Below are positions 7,944 to 17,101 of a stretch of 64,000 nt of DNA, piece by piece. Below the pieces are notes generated by a model. That model had not been told where the DNA came from, made no database searches, and saw only the letters and a list, made by a program, of their open reading frames with translations. The position numbers and the translations under genes are program-made. How positions within the stretch are numbered: position 1 is the stretch's first letter; each line of letters opens with the position of its first letter. This DNA is from Kitasatospora xanthocidica (GTDB lineage: Bacteria; Actinomycetota; Actinomycetes; Streptomycetales; Streptomycetaceae), in the NCBI RefSeq assembly GCF_014656195.1, contig NZ_BNBY01000015.1, positions 122,546 through 186,545 of the forward strand, written 5' to 3'.

Positions 7944-8639
7944 ATGACTGACGAACCGCCGGTCGTCATCCGCAGGCTCAGCTACCGCATCGGCGACCGC
8001 CGACTCCTGGACGAGGCCGAACTGTCCGTCGCCGCCGGTGAATCGGTGGCGGTGATGGGACCGTCCGGTACGGGCAAGAGCACGCTGCTGGCCCTGCTGG
8101 TCGGCCTGGACAAGCCCTTCGCCGGTGAGATCAGGGTCGCGGGCCAGGACGTGCCGCGGCTGGGCGGCGCCCGCCTCGCGGCCTTCCGCCGGGACCGGGT
8201 CGGCATGGTGTTCCAGTTCGGCGAGCTGCTCCCGGAGTTGGAGCCGGTGGAGAACGTGGCCCTGGCCGGTCTGCTGGCCGGCCGGTCCCGGCGGGACGCC
8301 CTCGCCGAGGCCCGCGCGCTGCTGGCCGAGGTCGGCCTGCCCGTGCGCCCGGGCGTGACGACGGCGGCGCTGTCCGGCGGCGAACGCCAGCGGACGGCCA
8401 TCGCCCGGGCCCTGATGGGCGCACCGCCCGTACTGCTCGCCGACGAGCCCACCGGCTCCCTCGACGGCCCGGCCCGCGACCGGATCACCCGACTGCTCTT
8501 CGACCTGCCCCGGAGCCGGGGGTGCGCCCTGGTCGTCGTCACGCACGACTCCGCGGTGGCGGCCGCCGCCGACCGGACCGTGCTGCTGCGCGCGGGGAAG
8601 CTGGTCGAGGAGCCCGCCCTGATCGGTGGTGCCCGGTGA
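7944..8639 (+). CDS. ABC transporter ATP-binding protein (MacB/LolD-like)
   Basis: 231 residues. Walker A GPSGTGKS at 39-46, Q-loop VFQFGE, signature LSGGERQR near 143, Walker B VLLADEPTGSLD near 163 and the switch His in VVVTHDS are all intact. The nearest classes are the MacB/LolD/bacteriocin-export ATPases that pair with FtsX-like permeases. The stop overlaps the permease GTG by 4 bases (GTGA), so the two are translationally coupled. The Shine-Dalgarno (AGGAAAGG at 7923) is rather far from the ATG. The substrate is not evident; the secreted protein upstream is a candidate. Confidence 0.92.
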   Translation: MTDEPPVVIRRLSYRIGDRRLLDEAELSVAAGESVAVMGPSGTGKSTLLALLVGLDKPFAGEIRVAGQDVPRLGGARLAAFRRDRVGMVFQFGELLPELEPVENVALAGLLAGRSRRDALAEARALLAEVGLPVRPGVTTAALSGGERQRTAIARALMGAPPVLLADEPTGSLDGPARDRITRLLFDLPRSRGCALVVVTHDSAVAAAADRTVLLRAGKLVEEPALIGGAR

Positions 8640-10876
8640 ACGGTGAGGGTGAGGGCGGTGCCCGCCGGTTCGGGCGGCCGTCCGGTTGGGCCGGGGAAGG
8701 CGCGTGGACCCGGTTCGTCGCCCTGCTCTGCGCCACGGCGGTGCTGGTCCTGACCGGCGGCGCGTTCGTGGCCACCACGGCCGCCTACTCCGGCCGGGAG
8801 AGCCGCTCGGACGCCCGGAACCCGGCGATAGCGGCCGAGGGCGACCACCCCACCGCCCTCTGGACCAGCCACTGGGACTCCTACCGGGGCCGCCAGTTCG
8901 CCGTCGTCCTGATCTCCCCGCTGACCGACGACGCGCCCCTGCCGCCCGGCGTCGCCCACTGGCCGGCCCCGGGCGAGGTGCTGCTCTCCCCGGCCCTGCG
9001 CGACGGGCCGCCCGAGGAGGACTTCGCCCACCGCTACGGCAGTGTCGCCGGAACCGTCGGTCCGCAGGGCCTGGCCTCGCCGGGGGAGCGGCTCGCCTAC
9101 GTCCGGCCGACCGCCGAGCTGGCCTCGACCACCAAGCGCTGGGTCGGCATCACCGGCTACGGCGGCGGCTCCAAGGCGGCGTTCGGCGACATCAGGATCG
9201 TCCGACCGGCCGGCGAACTGCTGGCCGCGCTGGCCGTCCTGCTGGCCCTGCCCGCCCTGGTGCTGGCCGTGGTCGCCGCGCGGACGGGCGCCGTCCCGCA
9301 GGACCGCCGGCTCGCCCTGCTGACCGTCCTGGGCGCGCGCCGCCGCGACCGGGCGAGGGCCGTGCTCGCGGCGGCCGTCCGGCCGGTGGCGGCCGGGGTG
9401 GTGACGGGTGCCGCACTGCTCCTGCCGTTCCTGGTCCTCGACGTCGAACTCCCGTGGATCGACTACCGGTTGGACGCCGGGGACCTCCGGCGGGCCTGGC
9501 CCTGGCTCGGTGCGGCCACGGTGCTCGCCCTCGCGCTGATCGGCGCCGTCCTGCTCCTGGTCCGGCCGCGGAGCGCCACCGGAGCCGGACGCCCGACCCG
9601 GTCCGCCGGTGCCGGTGCTGGTGCCGGTTCCCGGGCGGCCGGGCCCGGTTCCGGTGTGGCCGGGCGGCTCCGGACGCCGGTCCTCGGGATGTGCGGCGGG
9701 TTCCTGCTGCTGGCCTGGTTCGCCGGCCCGCTCTTCGGCGGCGGCCGCTCCAGCGCCCAGGTGTTCATCGTGGCCACCACCGGACTGCTCGTCACCCTCC
9801 CCGCAGCCGTCTCCTGGGCCGTCTCCCGGACCGTCGGCCCGCTCGCCGCGGCCGCCGCCCGCCGCAGCCGCGGCCCGGCCCTGATCGCGGCCCGCACGGC
9901 GGCCGCCCACCCCGGCCTGGTGGCCGGGCTGACCAGCGCCCTGGTGCTCTGCGCCGGCCTGCTCGGCCAGGCCCGACTGCTCACCGACTACACCACCATG
10001 ACCTCCGGTGGGCCTGCCCGGGTCGCCGCGGCCGGACAGGGCGCGGCGGCGATCGTCCAGGCCTCGGCAGCGGCCCGACCGGACCAGCGCTTCCTCGCCG
10101 CGCTCCCGCCCGGCGTGCACACCGTGTCCGTCGGCTCCGGCCCGGCCGGGCTCCCCCTCGTCCAGGCGCCCTGCGCGGAGCTCACCGCGCTCGCCCTGCC
10201 CTGCCCCACGGAGAACACGAGCGTCACCGTTCCGGCCGGAGGCCTCGACCGGCGGCTGCGCGAGGCCGTCCTGGACGACGGCGGGAGCGCCGGGCCCACC
10301 GGCGTCGCCGTCCGCACCGGGGCACTCACCGGTCTGCGGGACGACGGTTCGTACGGACTGGTCGTCGTCGCCGACGGCGGCCGGCTCGACGTCCCGGCGG
10401 TGAAGGCCGCCGTGTACCGCCACCTCGGCGCGACGGCCAACGTCGACGTCCCCGGTGAGCGCGGCCAGTCCGCCGCCAACGCCCACCAGGCCCGCTGGGT
10501 GACCTTCCTCGGCGGGGCCGGCGCCCTGGTGCTGCTGCTCGCGATCGGGTTCGGCGCCCTGGCGCAGGCCCTCCGCTTCGCCGCCGCGGTCGCACCGCTC
10601 GCGCCCCTCGGCGGCGACGGCCGACTGGTCAGGTCCGCCGCCCGCCACCTGCTCGGCCTGCCCGTCCTGACCGCCGTCGTCCTCGCGACCGCCCTGGACA
10701 CGGTGCTGGCCCTGCCCCGCCTCCAGACCCCCGACATGCTCGCCACCCCAGCCCGCTCCCTCACCGACTACGGCGCCCTCCTCGCTGCGGCCCTCCTGCT
10801 CACCGCCACCCTCACCGCCACCGCCGGCACCGCCGCCACCCGCCTCGCCGGCCGCTGGACACCGGCGGGGGACTGA
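8636..10876 (+). CDS. FtsX-like ABC transporter permease
   Basis: 746 residues from a GTG overlapping the ATPase stop. There is one N-terminal membrane segment (about 22-45, FVALLCATAVLVLTGGAFVA), an extracytoplasmic domain, about six segments between residues 190 and 460, a second extracytoplasmic domain and three C-terminal segments (near 625, 680 and 710). This is the duplicated FtsX/MacB-type arrangement, with ten segments in all. It should form the membrane part of the transporter with the upstream ATPase. Such permeases usually mediate peptide or lipoprotein extrusion or resistance rather than import. The substrate is unknown. Confidence 0.85.
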   Translation: MNGEGEGGARRFGRPSGWAGEGAWTRFVALLCATAVLVLTGGAFVATTAAYSGRESRSDARNPAIAAEGDHPTALWTSHWDSYRGRQFAVVLISPLTDDAPLPPGVAHWPAPGEVLLSPALRDGPPEEDFAHRYGSVAGTVGPQGLASPGERLAYVRPTAELASTTKRWVGITGYGGGSKAAFGDIRIVRPAGELLAALAVLLALPALVLAVVAARTGAVPQDRRLALLTVLGARRRDRARAVLAAAVRPVAAGVVTGAALLLPFLVLDVELPWIDYRLDAGDLRRAWPWLGAATVLALALIGAVLLLVRPRSATGAGRPTRSAGAGAGAGSRAAGPGSGVAGRLRTPVLGMCGGFLLLAWFAGPLFGGGRSSAQVFIVATTGLLVTLPAAVSWAVSRTVGPLAAAAARRSRGPALIAARTAAAHPGLVAGLTSALVLCAGLLGQARLLTDYTTMTSGGPARVAAAGQGAAAIVQASAAARPDQRFLAALPPGVHTVSVGSGPAGLPLVQAPCAELTALALPCPTENTSVTVPAGGLDRRLREAVLDDGGSAGPTGVAVRTGALTGLRDDGSYGLVVVADGGRLDVPAVKAAVYRHLGATANVDVPGERGQSAANAHQARWVTFLGGAGALVLLLAIGFGALAQALRFAAAVAPLAPLGGDGRLVRSAARHLLGLPVLTAVVLATALDTVLALPRLQTPDMLATPARSLTDYGALLAAALLLTATLTATAGTAATRLAGRWTPAGD

Positions 10877-11000
10877 GGCCTGTCGTGCGGGTCTTCGCCG
10901 GGTCCGCGACGCCAAGGCACGCACTCGCCCAGCCTCCGGCGTGCGTTGCACGCACCCTGACGCCGCGGCCTGATCCGACAAGACCCACAAGACACGCCCT
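10876..11000. mobile_element. Second MITE-like element with imperfect terminal inverted repeats
   Basis: The ends at about 10876-10913 and 10960-11000 are imperfect inverted repeats sharing a TGTCKTGYGGGTCTT core. The interior contains a GTGCGTTGCACGCAC palindrome. The element starts at the permease stop codon. There is no coding capacity. Its sequence differs from the element at 5688, so two families are present. Confidence 0.55.
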
Positions 11001-11363
11001 GGGGCCTGCCTTGGGTGACCGGCGACCGGCGGGCTCGGGAGGGCGAGTCCGGGCGTCGGGTCGGAGGATGTCGCCGGACCGCCAGGACACCGCCGTGCGG
11101 CACCCCGCGGCCGCCGCCACGGCTCGTCGGCGGGCCGTCGGGAATGCCGGATCGACGGGGCGATGGACGTGTGACCGCCGTTTCGGGAGCGCGGAGAGCC
11201 GGTACGGCGACCGGGCCGGGATCCGGGCGCGGGCGGGGGGCCGGGGCGTTCGCCAGGTCGAGGAGCCGGCCGTGCCCCAGGGCGTGTCCGGTGCCGCGTC
11301 GACGGCGAACACTTGCCCGGGCGGCCGTCGGTCCGCTTCACTACCGGGCGGAGGGGGTGGCGC
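11001..11363. other. Non-coding stretch before the methyltransferase
   Basis: Frames here are open only because of high GC; no start/Shine-Dalgarno/product combination is convincing. A GGAGGG ribosome-binding site for the next gene lies at 11350-11355. Confidence 0.4.
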
Positions 11364-12110
11364 ATGCTCGACTACGACCGGGAGGCGCGGGAGTACGACG
11401 CCTCGCGCGGGGGCGAAGCCCGGGCGGAGGCCGCGGCGACGGCCGTCGAGCGGCTGCTCCCGGCCGACACCCGTACGGTGCTGGACGTCGCCTGCGGGAC
11501 GGGAATCGTCACCGCCCGGCTGCTCCGGCCCGGCCGCACCGTGCTCGGGATCGACCGCTCGCCCGGGATGCTCCGGCTCGCCGAGCGCCGCCTCGCACGG
11601 CGGGGCCCCGCCGGCGCCGTGGCCCGCGCCGACGCCACCCGGCTGCCGGTCCGCACGGGCGGCGCGGACGCCGTGGTGCTGATCTGGCTGCTCCACCTGC
11701 TGCCGTCGGCCGGACCCGTCCTGGCGGAGGCCCGCCGGGTGCTGCGGCCCGGCGGCGCGCTGATCACCACCGTCGACAAGAACGCCGCCGCGTTCACCGA
11801 GCCGAGCGACCTCGCCGAACTGACGGCACCGCTGCGCCGACGGCACGCACCCCGGGCGACGGACGACGCCGACCGGCTCACCCGGCAGGCGGCCGCCCTC
11901 GGCCTGCACCCCGCGGGCGGGACGGCCTTCACCGGTGCCGGACAGGGCCGCAGCCCCCGCGCCTGGCGCGAGGCCGTCGAACGCGGCCGCATCCCCTGGT
12001 GCGCCGACCCGGCCGACGCGGCCGCCACCGTCCGGGCGCTCGCCGCCCTGCCCGAGCAGGACGCGCCGCGGCCGGACCCGCGCTACCGCCTGCTGGCCTT
12101 CCGGGCCTGA
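11364..12110 (+). CDS. Class I SAM-dependent methyltransferase
   Basis: 248 residues from ATG after GGAGGG. Motif I is VLDVACGTGIVTARLL (about 37-52), motif II has acidic D in VLGIDRSPGMLRLAE, the motif around IWLLHLLPS and the post-II stretch RRVLRPGGALITTVD are all in place, giving a Methyltransf_11/25 fold. The substrate cannot be read from the sequence. A SnoaL-like gene follows on the same strand 104 bp later. Confidence 0.88.
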   Translation: MLDYDREAREYDASRGGEARAEAAATAVERLLPADTRTVLDVACGTGIVTARLLRPGRTVLGIDRSPGMLRLAERRLARRGPAGAVARADATRLPVRTGGADAVVLIWLLHLLPSAGPVLAEARRVLRPGGALITTVDKNAAAFTEPSDLAELTAPLRRRHAPRATDDADRLTRQAAALGLHPAGGTAFTGAGQGRSPRAWREAVERGRIPWCADPADAAATVRALAALPEQDAPRPDPRYRLLAFRA

Positions 12111-12214
12111 CCAGGCGCCTGAACGGGCCCGGAGCAGCCCCGGCCGGCCCACGCAACGAACGGCGGGCCCCGGCACGTGAACCCCTGGACAGGACCCACC
12201 GGAGGAAGACCACG

Positions 12215-12607
12215 ATGACCGCCACCGACATCGCCCGAGCCGTCAACGACCTGCTGTTCGATCCGGACCTCGACCTCGACGAGGCCCTCGACCGGCACTT
12301 CACGCCCGACTACCGCCAGCGCACCGACGGCGTCTGGAGCGACCGCGCCGGCTTCGCCCGGCACATGGCCAAGCTGCGCTCCCTGGTCCGCGGCGGGCAC
12401 ATCGAGGTGCACGACGAGCTGCGCGACGGGCTGAGCTATGCCGACCGGCACACCGTCACCGTCGTCAAGGAGGACGGCCGGACCTCCCGCATCGAGGTGT
12501 ACCTCTTCGCCCGGCTCGCCCCGGACGGGCGGTTCCGGCGGGTCGAGGAGACCACCCGGCTCGTCGACGGCCACGAGGACGACCGGAACCTGGGTTCCGT
12601 CACGTGA
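12215..12607 (+). CDS. SnoaL-like / NTF2-fold protein
   Basis: 130 residues from ATG after GGAGGAAG. The pattern IARAVNDLLFDPDLDLDEAL, FTPDYRQRTDG, FARHMAKLRSLV and a C-terminal RFRRVEETTRLVDG fits the small alpha+beta barrel of SnoaL-like or ketosteroid-isomerase-like proteins (about 120-140 residues). The family includes polyketide cyclases, hydroxylases and ligand-binding proteins. Proximity to a methyltransferase hints at a small tailoring or detoxification pair (inference). Confidence 0.75.
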   Translation: MTATDIARAVNDLLFDPDLDLDEALDRHFTPDYRQRTDGVWSDRAGFARHMAKLRSLVRGGHIEVHDELRDGLSYADRHTVTVVKEDGRTSRIEVYLFARLAPDGRFRRVEETTRLVDGHEDDRNLGSVT

Positions 12608-12773
12608 GGGCGGCGCACCCGGCGGCGTACCTGTCGGCGCACCCGGCGGGGCGGCCCGGAGCCCGGCGCCCGTCACCGCGGGACCCGGCACCACGGCGCC
12701 CGTCACCGCAGAACTCGTCAAGGCCCGCCCCGCACCACGGGGCCGGCGCCGACACCCGGGGAGGGGAACCGTC

Positions 12774-14774
12774 ATGGCGTCCGTCAGGGACAGGCTGAGC
12801 GACGCGCGGGGCCAGGCCTTCATCGGCCGGGAGGAGGAGGTCGACGGCTTCGCCCGGGCCCTGGCCGGTGACCCGCGGTCCCCGTTCGCCTTCTACCTGG
12901 TCGGCCCGGGCGGCATCGGCAAGTCGACCCTGCTGCGCCGCCTGGCCGACCGAGCCCGGGCGGCCGGACGGTCGCTCCTGGAGCTGGACGGCCGGTTCGT
13001 GAGCCGGGACCCGGCCGACTTCGAGCGGGCCGCCGCGCCGTTCCTGGACGTCCCCGGGACGGTCCTGCTCGTCGACTCCTTCGAGCACTGCCAGTGGCTG
13101 GAGGGCTGGCTGTGGCAGCGCTTCCTGCCCCGGGCCGCCGACGACGCCCTGGTGGTGCTGGCGGGCCGGCTGGCACCGCAGCCGCAGTGGACCGCCGACC
13201 CCGCCTGGGCCGGGCTGCTGGACGTCCGGGAGCTGCGGCCGTTCTCCGAGGACCAGGCCCGGGCCCTGCTGACCACGGCCCGGGTGCTGCCCGAGCTGCG
13301 GGAGCGGGTGCTGCGCTTCGCCGGGGGCAACCCGCTGGCCCTGTCGCTCGCGGCCGCGGCCAGGGCGTCGGACTGGAGCCGGGAGGACGTCTGGGCGCCC
13401 TCCGCCGACGTGCTGCGGACCCTGCTGTCCGGCCTGATCGGCGAGGTGCCGACCGCGGCCCACCGCCGCGCCCTGGAGGTGGCGGCGCAGGCCTACTCGA
13501 CCTCGGAGGAACTGCTCGCCTCGGTGCTGCCCGACGAGGACGCCCACGCGCTGTTCGGCTGGCTCAGGGGCCTGCCCTTCATGGAGTCCACCCACCGGGG
13601 CCTGCACCCGCACGACGCCGCGCGCGAGACGCTCGCCGCCGACCTGCGCTGGCGCGCCCCCAACGGCTTCGTGGCGATGCGTCAACGGCTCGCCGAGGAG
13701 TACCTGCGGCAGCTGCGCGAGGCGCCCGAGGAGCGGGTGTGGACCGTCACCGACGAGCTCTTCCACGTCTTCCGGGAGGGGGAGATCGTGGCCCGCACGC
13801 GCACCTGGTCCCGGGAGGACGAGGTGCACGACCGGCCGCTGCGCCCGGACGACCTCGACGTCGTGCTGCGGATGGCCGAGGAGACCGAGGGCCCGGCCTC
13901 GGCGGAGCTGGTGCGCTACTGGGCGCGGCGCCAGCCGCAGGCGTTCAGCGTGTACCGGCTGGTCGGCACCGGCCGGGTGGTGGCGTTCACCGCCCGCCTG
14001 GCCCTGCCCGCCCCCGCCGACCCCGAGGACCTGGCCACCGATCCGGTGGTGGCCGCGGCCTGGGCGTACACCGAGGCCACCGCTCCGGTGAGCCCCGGCG
14101 AGCACATCGGCGTCAGCCGCTTCACGGTCTACCCCGAGCGGTACCAGGTCCCCTCCCGGGTGATCGACCTGAGCAGCTCCCGGGCCCAGGCGGAGTCCGC
14201 CCGCGCCCGCGGCCGCGCCTACGGCTTCGCGGTGTGGCGGGACGCCGAAGCGTGGGCCGCGCGGGTCAGGGGCAGCCTCACCGACACCGGCGCGCGGCCG
14301 CGGGTCGGCGACCACACCTACGGCGTGTTCGGCGTCGACTGGCGCCACGTGCCCGTCGAGACCTGGCTGCGGCACTTCATCGCGGCCACCGCCGTACCCG
14401 TGCGGGCCGGGCCGTCGGGGGTGTCGCGCAGCGGGTTCGACCAGGCCGTACGGGAGGCCCTGGGGCACTGGCGCGACCCCCGCGCCTTCGCCGCCTGCGC
14501 CCTGCTGCGCGCCCGGCTGGCGGCCGACCTCGCCGACCCCGTGGAGGAGTTGCGCACCCTGCTGCGGGAGGCCGTGGAGGACCTCGCCCGCGACCCGCGA
14601 AGCGCACGCGCCAAGGAGGCCCTCACCGCCGGATTCCTCTCCGGGGCGCCCACCCAGGAGGCCGCCGCCCGCCGGATGGGCCTGCCGTACGGGACCTACC
14701 GGCGGCACGTGCGGCAGGGGCTCGACCTGCTCTGCGAGGCGCTCTGGCACCGGGAGTTGCACGGCCCGGGGTAG
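12774..14774 (+). CDS. STAND-type ATPase with unusual central domain and C-terminal helix-turn-helix
   Basis: 666 residues from ATG after GAGGGG. The N-terminal ATPase has Walker A GPGGIGKST at 44-52 and Walker B-like TVLLVDSFEHC near 98. Winged-helix-like sequence follows to about residue 340. Residues about 381-525 (FSVYRLVGTGRVVAFTARLA, then WAYTEATAPVSPGEH) resemble a degenerate acetyltransferase-like sheet domain. The C-terminus (EAAARRMGLPYGTYRRHVRQ) is a sigma-region-4/LuxR-like helix-turn-helix. It is probably a signal-responsive regulator; target and ligand are unknown. It immediately precedes the first WXG-like cassette and may control it (inference). Confidence 0.75.
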   Translation: MASVRDRLSDARGQAFIGREEEVDGFARALAGDPRSPFAFYLVGPGGIGKSTLLRRLADRARAAGRSLLELDGRFVSRDPADFERAAAPFLDVPGTVLLVDSFEHCQWLEGWLWQRFLPRAADDALVVLAGRLAPQPQWTADPAWAGLLDVRELRPFSEDQARALLTTARVLPELRERVLRFAGGNPLALSLAAAARASDWSREDVWAPSADVLRTLLSGLIGEVPTAAHRRALEVAAQAYSTSEELLASVLPDEDAHALFGWLRGLPFMESTHRGLHPHDAARETLAADLRWRAPNGFVAMRQRLAEEYLRQLREAPEERVWTVTDELFHVFREGEIVARTRTWSREDEVHDRPLRPDDLDVVLRMAEETEGPASAELVRYWARRQPQAFSVYRLVGTGRVVAFTARLALPAPADPEDLATDPVVAAAWAYTEATAPVSPGEHIGVSRFTVYPERYQVPSRVIDLSSSRAQAESARARGRAYGFAVWRDAEAWAARVRGSLTDTGARPRVGDHTYGVFGVDWRHVPVETWLRHFIAATAVPVRAGPSGVSRSGFDQAVREALGHWRDPRAFAACALLRARLAADLADPVEELRTLLREAVEDLARDPRSARAKEALTAGFLSGAPTQEAAARRMGLPYGTYRRHVRQGLDLLCEALWHRELHGPG

Positions 14775-14924
14775 GCGCGGCGGCCGCCCCGCACGCAGCC
14801 CGCCGGACCGGTCCGCGCGCACGGGTGATGATCGCGGTCTGCTACGTTCACCTGCACGTATGACTCGCTCGACCGGGCCGATCCGCGGGCGGGCGCAGGG
14901 TGGCTGACAGGGGGACCGGAATCC

Positions 14925-15326
14925 ATGAACGCGTACGCAGGCTCGGACGGGCCGGGAGGGCCCTTCGTCGCCCCGTGGACGGGACCGTCGGCGGCGGCGC
15001 CGCTCGGGCCGACGTTCGGGGTCAACCCGGCTGACCTGGACCTGGCGGCGAAGGCCGCGAAGGAGAGCAGCGAGGCGATGCCGGGTGAGCTGAAGGCGAT
15101 CCACCAGCCCTCCGACACGGCGGCCGCCGCGCTGTCGGGCTGGCAGGTCGGCGCCTCGCTGCACAACTGCACCGCGGCGTGGGAGGAGCTGCTGAACAAG
15201 CTCGCCTCCGAGGTCGACGGGGTCGCCCTGAAGCTGAGCCAGACCGCCACCGACTACCGCAACGCGGACAAGAACGGCGCCTCGGGTCTGAAGCCCTCCG
15301 GTCTGTTCCCGCAGGGGACGCGCTGA
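14925..15326 (+). CDS. WXG100-like small helical protein, partner of the adjacent DUF1023 protein
   Basis: 133 residues. After a Pro/Gly-rich leader comes a helical region with FGVNPADLDLAAKAAKESSE, a central SGWQVGASLHNCTAAWEELL turn with a GW motif, and LSQTATDYRNADKN near the end, as in ESX/WXG100-type secretion substrates. It is paralogous to the protein at 25426 (shared FxVxPxxLDxAA, conserved Cys, W, and TxxYRxA). The stop overlaps the next start (TGATG), so co-translation and complex formation are likely. Secretion by a type VII system is inference; no EccC-type ATPase is in the window. Confidence 0.75.
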   Translation: MNAYAGSDGPGGPFVAPWTGPSAAAPLGPTFGVNPADLDLAAKAAKESSEAMPGELKAIHQPSDTAAAALSGWQVGASLHNCTAAWEELLNKLASEVDGVALKLSQTATDYRNADKNGASGLKPSGLFPQGTR

Positions 15327-17101
15327 TGGTCACTCTCGCCCAGCTGCGCGACGCCGACCTGTCCGGCCTGGCGCCGGCGGCCACCGCGTACGACACCCTG
15401 GCCACCAACTTCGGCAAGCACGTCCAGAACATGCAGCACGAGGTCCTCAAGCACGTCCTCAACGCGAACTGGGTCGGCAACGCCGCCGGCGCCGCCAACG
15501 CCTCGCTGCAGCGCACCAGCAATCGCCTGGACGCCGCGCACACCGAGATGTCGGCGGTCTCCGGGCTGCTGCGCGAGGCCTCCGACAGCTTCCTGCTGGC
15601 GCAGTCCAAGCTGCAGGCGGCGTTGCAGGAGGCCAAGGACCTGGGGCTGACGGTCGCCGACGACGGGACGGTGTCCTGGCCGGCGCCGTCCAAGGCCGAC
15701 AGGAACGACCCGGACTACAACATCCCCCAGCGGGCGAAGGCGCTGGCGACCCGGATCTCCGGCGCCGTCACCGAGGCCGGGAACGCCGACCAGAAGATCT
15801 CGGCGCTCCTGAACTCCCTGACCGAGCGCGCCCGCAACGGCACGGGGCTGGAGACGGACAAGGCGGCCGCCGACCTGAAGGCCGTCACGCAGCAGGGCGT
15901 CGACCTGATGGCCGCCGGCTTCCCGCCCGCCGGCGCCTCGCCGACCGAGGTCAACTCCTGGTGGCGGGGCCTGACTTCGGCCGAGCAGCAGCGGCTCATC
16001 GAGGGGCACCCGGACCTGCTGGGCATGCGCGACGGCATCCCGGCCGTGGCCCGGGACCAGGCCAACCGGCTGAACCTGGCCAACCTCATCACCAAGTACC
16101 AGCAGCTGCCGAACCCGACGGACGACGACAAGCAGAAACTCAACGGGTTCCTCGCGATCAGCAAGCGCCTGGACACGGACAAGGACAAGCAGCCCCCGCG
16201 GCTCCTGATCGGGATCAGCGAGGAAGGGCAGGGCCGCGGCATCCTGGCCTTCGGCAACCCGGACACCGCGAAGAACGTCAGCGCGTACGTGCCGGGGCTG
16301 GGCACCAAGCTCAGCGACGTCGGCGGCAAGGACGGCGACCGCGCCCTGAACGTGCTGAACGCCGCGCAGAATGCCGACGCCGGCTCCACGTTCGCGTCGA
16401 TGGTGTGGCTCGGCTACGACCCGCCGCCGGGCCTGGAGAAGCTCCAGGAGGGCGACATGCGTCCGCTGGACGTGATGGACACCGAGCGTGCCGCGAAGGG
16501 CGGCGCCGCCTACGACAAGTTCATGGCCGGCCTGCGCGCCACCCACGACGGTCCGCCCGCCCACCTCGTCGCCCTCGCCCACAGCTACGGCTCCACCACC
16601 GTCGGCCTGGGCGCCCAGATGAACGGCGGCACCGGCGCCGACGACATCATCCTCGTCGGTTCCCCCGGCACCGGCGCGCAGCGCGCCTCGCAGCTGCACA
16701 TCGACCCCAGCCACGTCTGGGTCGGCGACGCGGAGAACGACCCGGTCAGCCACCTGCCGTCCAAGGGCCGGGTGTCCAACGACCTCCAGGGCGCGGTGCA
16801 GGGGGGCGTGATCGCCGGCCCGATCGGCAGCGTCGTCAGCGGCTACGTCTCCGACAAGGTGTACGACTGGTTCGGCCCCGAGAACCAGCTGTGGTTCGGC
16901 CAGGACCCGGGGAGCAAGGAGTTCGGCGCCAACCGCTTCGCCGTCCCGGACGGCCCGTCGATGTCCTTCGACTCGCACTCCCACTACATGGACGAGCCGA
17001 AGAAGGACCCCGCACCGGACGACACCGCGGTCTCGGTCAACAACATCGGCCAGATCCTGGCCGGGCAGTACGGCAACGTCACGAGGCAGGACCAGCGATG
17101 A
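15326..17101 (+). CDS. DUF1023-type alpha/beta hydrolase with N-terminal WXG/LXG-like helical domain
   Basis: 591 residues. Residues 1-200 are helical: a LNANWVGNAAGAAN turn near 50 and a DLGLTVADDGTVSWP motif near 110 that recurs in the protein at 25867. Residues about 285-560 form an alpha/beta hydrolase with nucleophile elbow AHSYGS (Ser420), an acid candidate in VWVGDAENDPVS and a C-terminal His in DSHSHYMDE. This architecture (helical export module plus DUF1023 hydrolase) is common in actinobacterial type-VII-like loci. The stop overlaps the lipoprotein ATG (ATGA). The substrate is unknown; an effector or cell-envelope enzyme is plausible. Confidence 0.85.
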   Translation: MVTLAQLRDADLSGLAPAATAYDTLATNFGKHVQNMQHEVLKHVLNANWVGNAAGAANASLQRTSNRLDAAHTEMSAVSGLLREASDSFLLAQSKLQAALQEAKDLGLTVADDGTVSWPAPSKADRNDPDYNIPQRAKALATRISGAVTEAGNADQKISALLNSLTERARNGTGLETDKAAADLKAVTQQGVDLMAAGFPPAGASPTEVNSWWRGLTSAEQQRLIEGHPDLLGMRDGIPAVARDQANRLNLANLITKYQQLPNPTDDDKQKLNGFLAISKRLDTDKDKQPPRLLIGISEEGQGRGILAFGNPDTAKNVSAYVPGLGTKLSDVGGKDGDRALNVLNAAQNADAGSTFASMVWLGYDPPPGLEKLQEGDMRPLDVMDTERAAKGGAAYDKFMAGLRATHDGPPAHLVALAHSYGSTTVGLGAQMNGGTGADDIILVGSPGTGAQRASQLHIDPSHVWVGDAENDPVSHLPSKGRVSNDLQGAVQGGVIAGPIGSVVSGYVSDKVYDWFGPENQLWFGQDPGSKEFGANRFAVPDGPSMSFDSHSHYMDEPKKDPAPDDTAVSVNNIGQILAGQYGNVTRQDQR

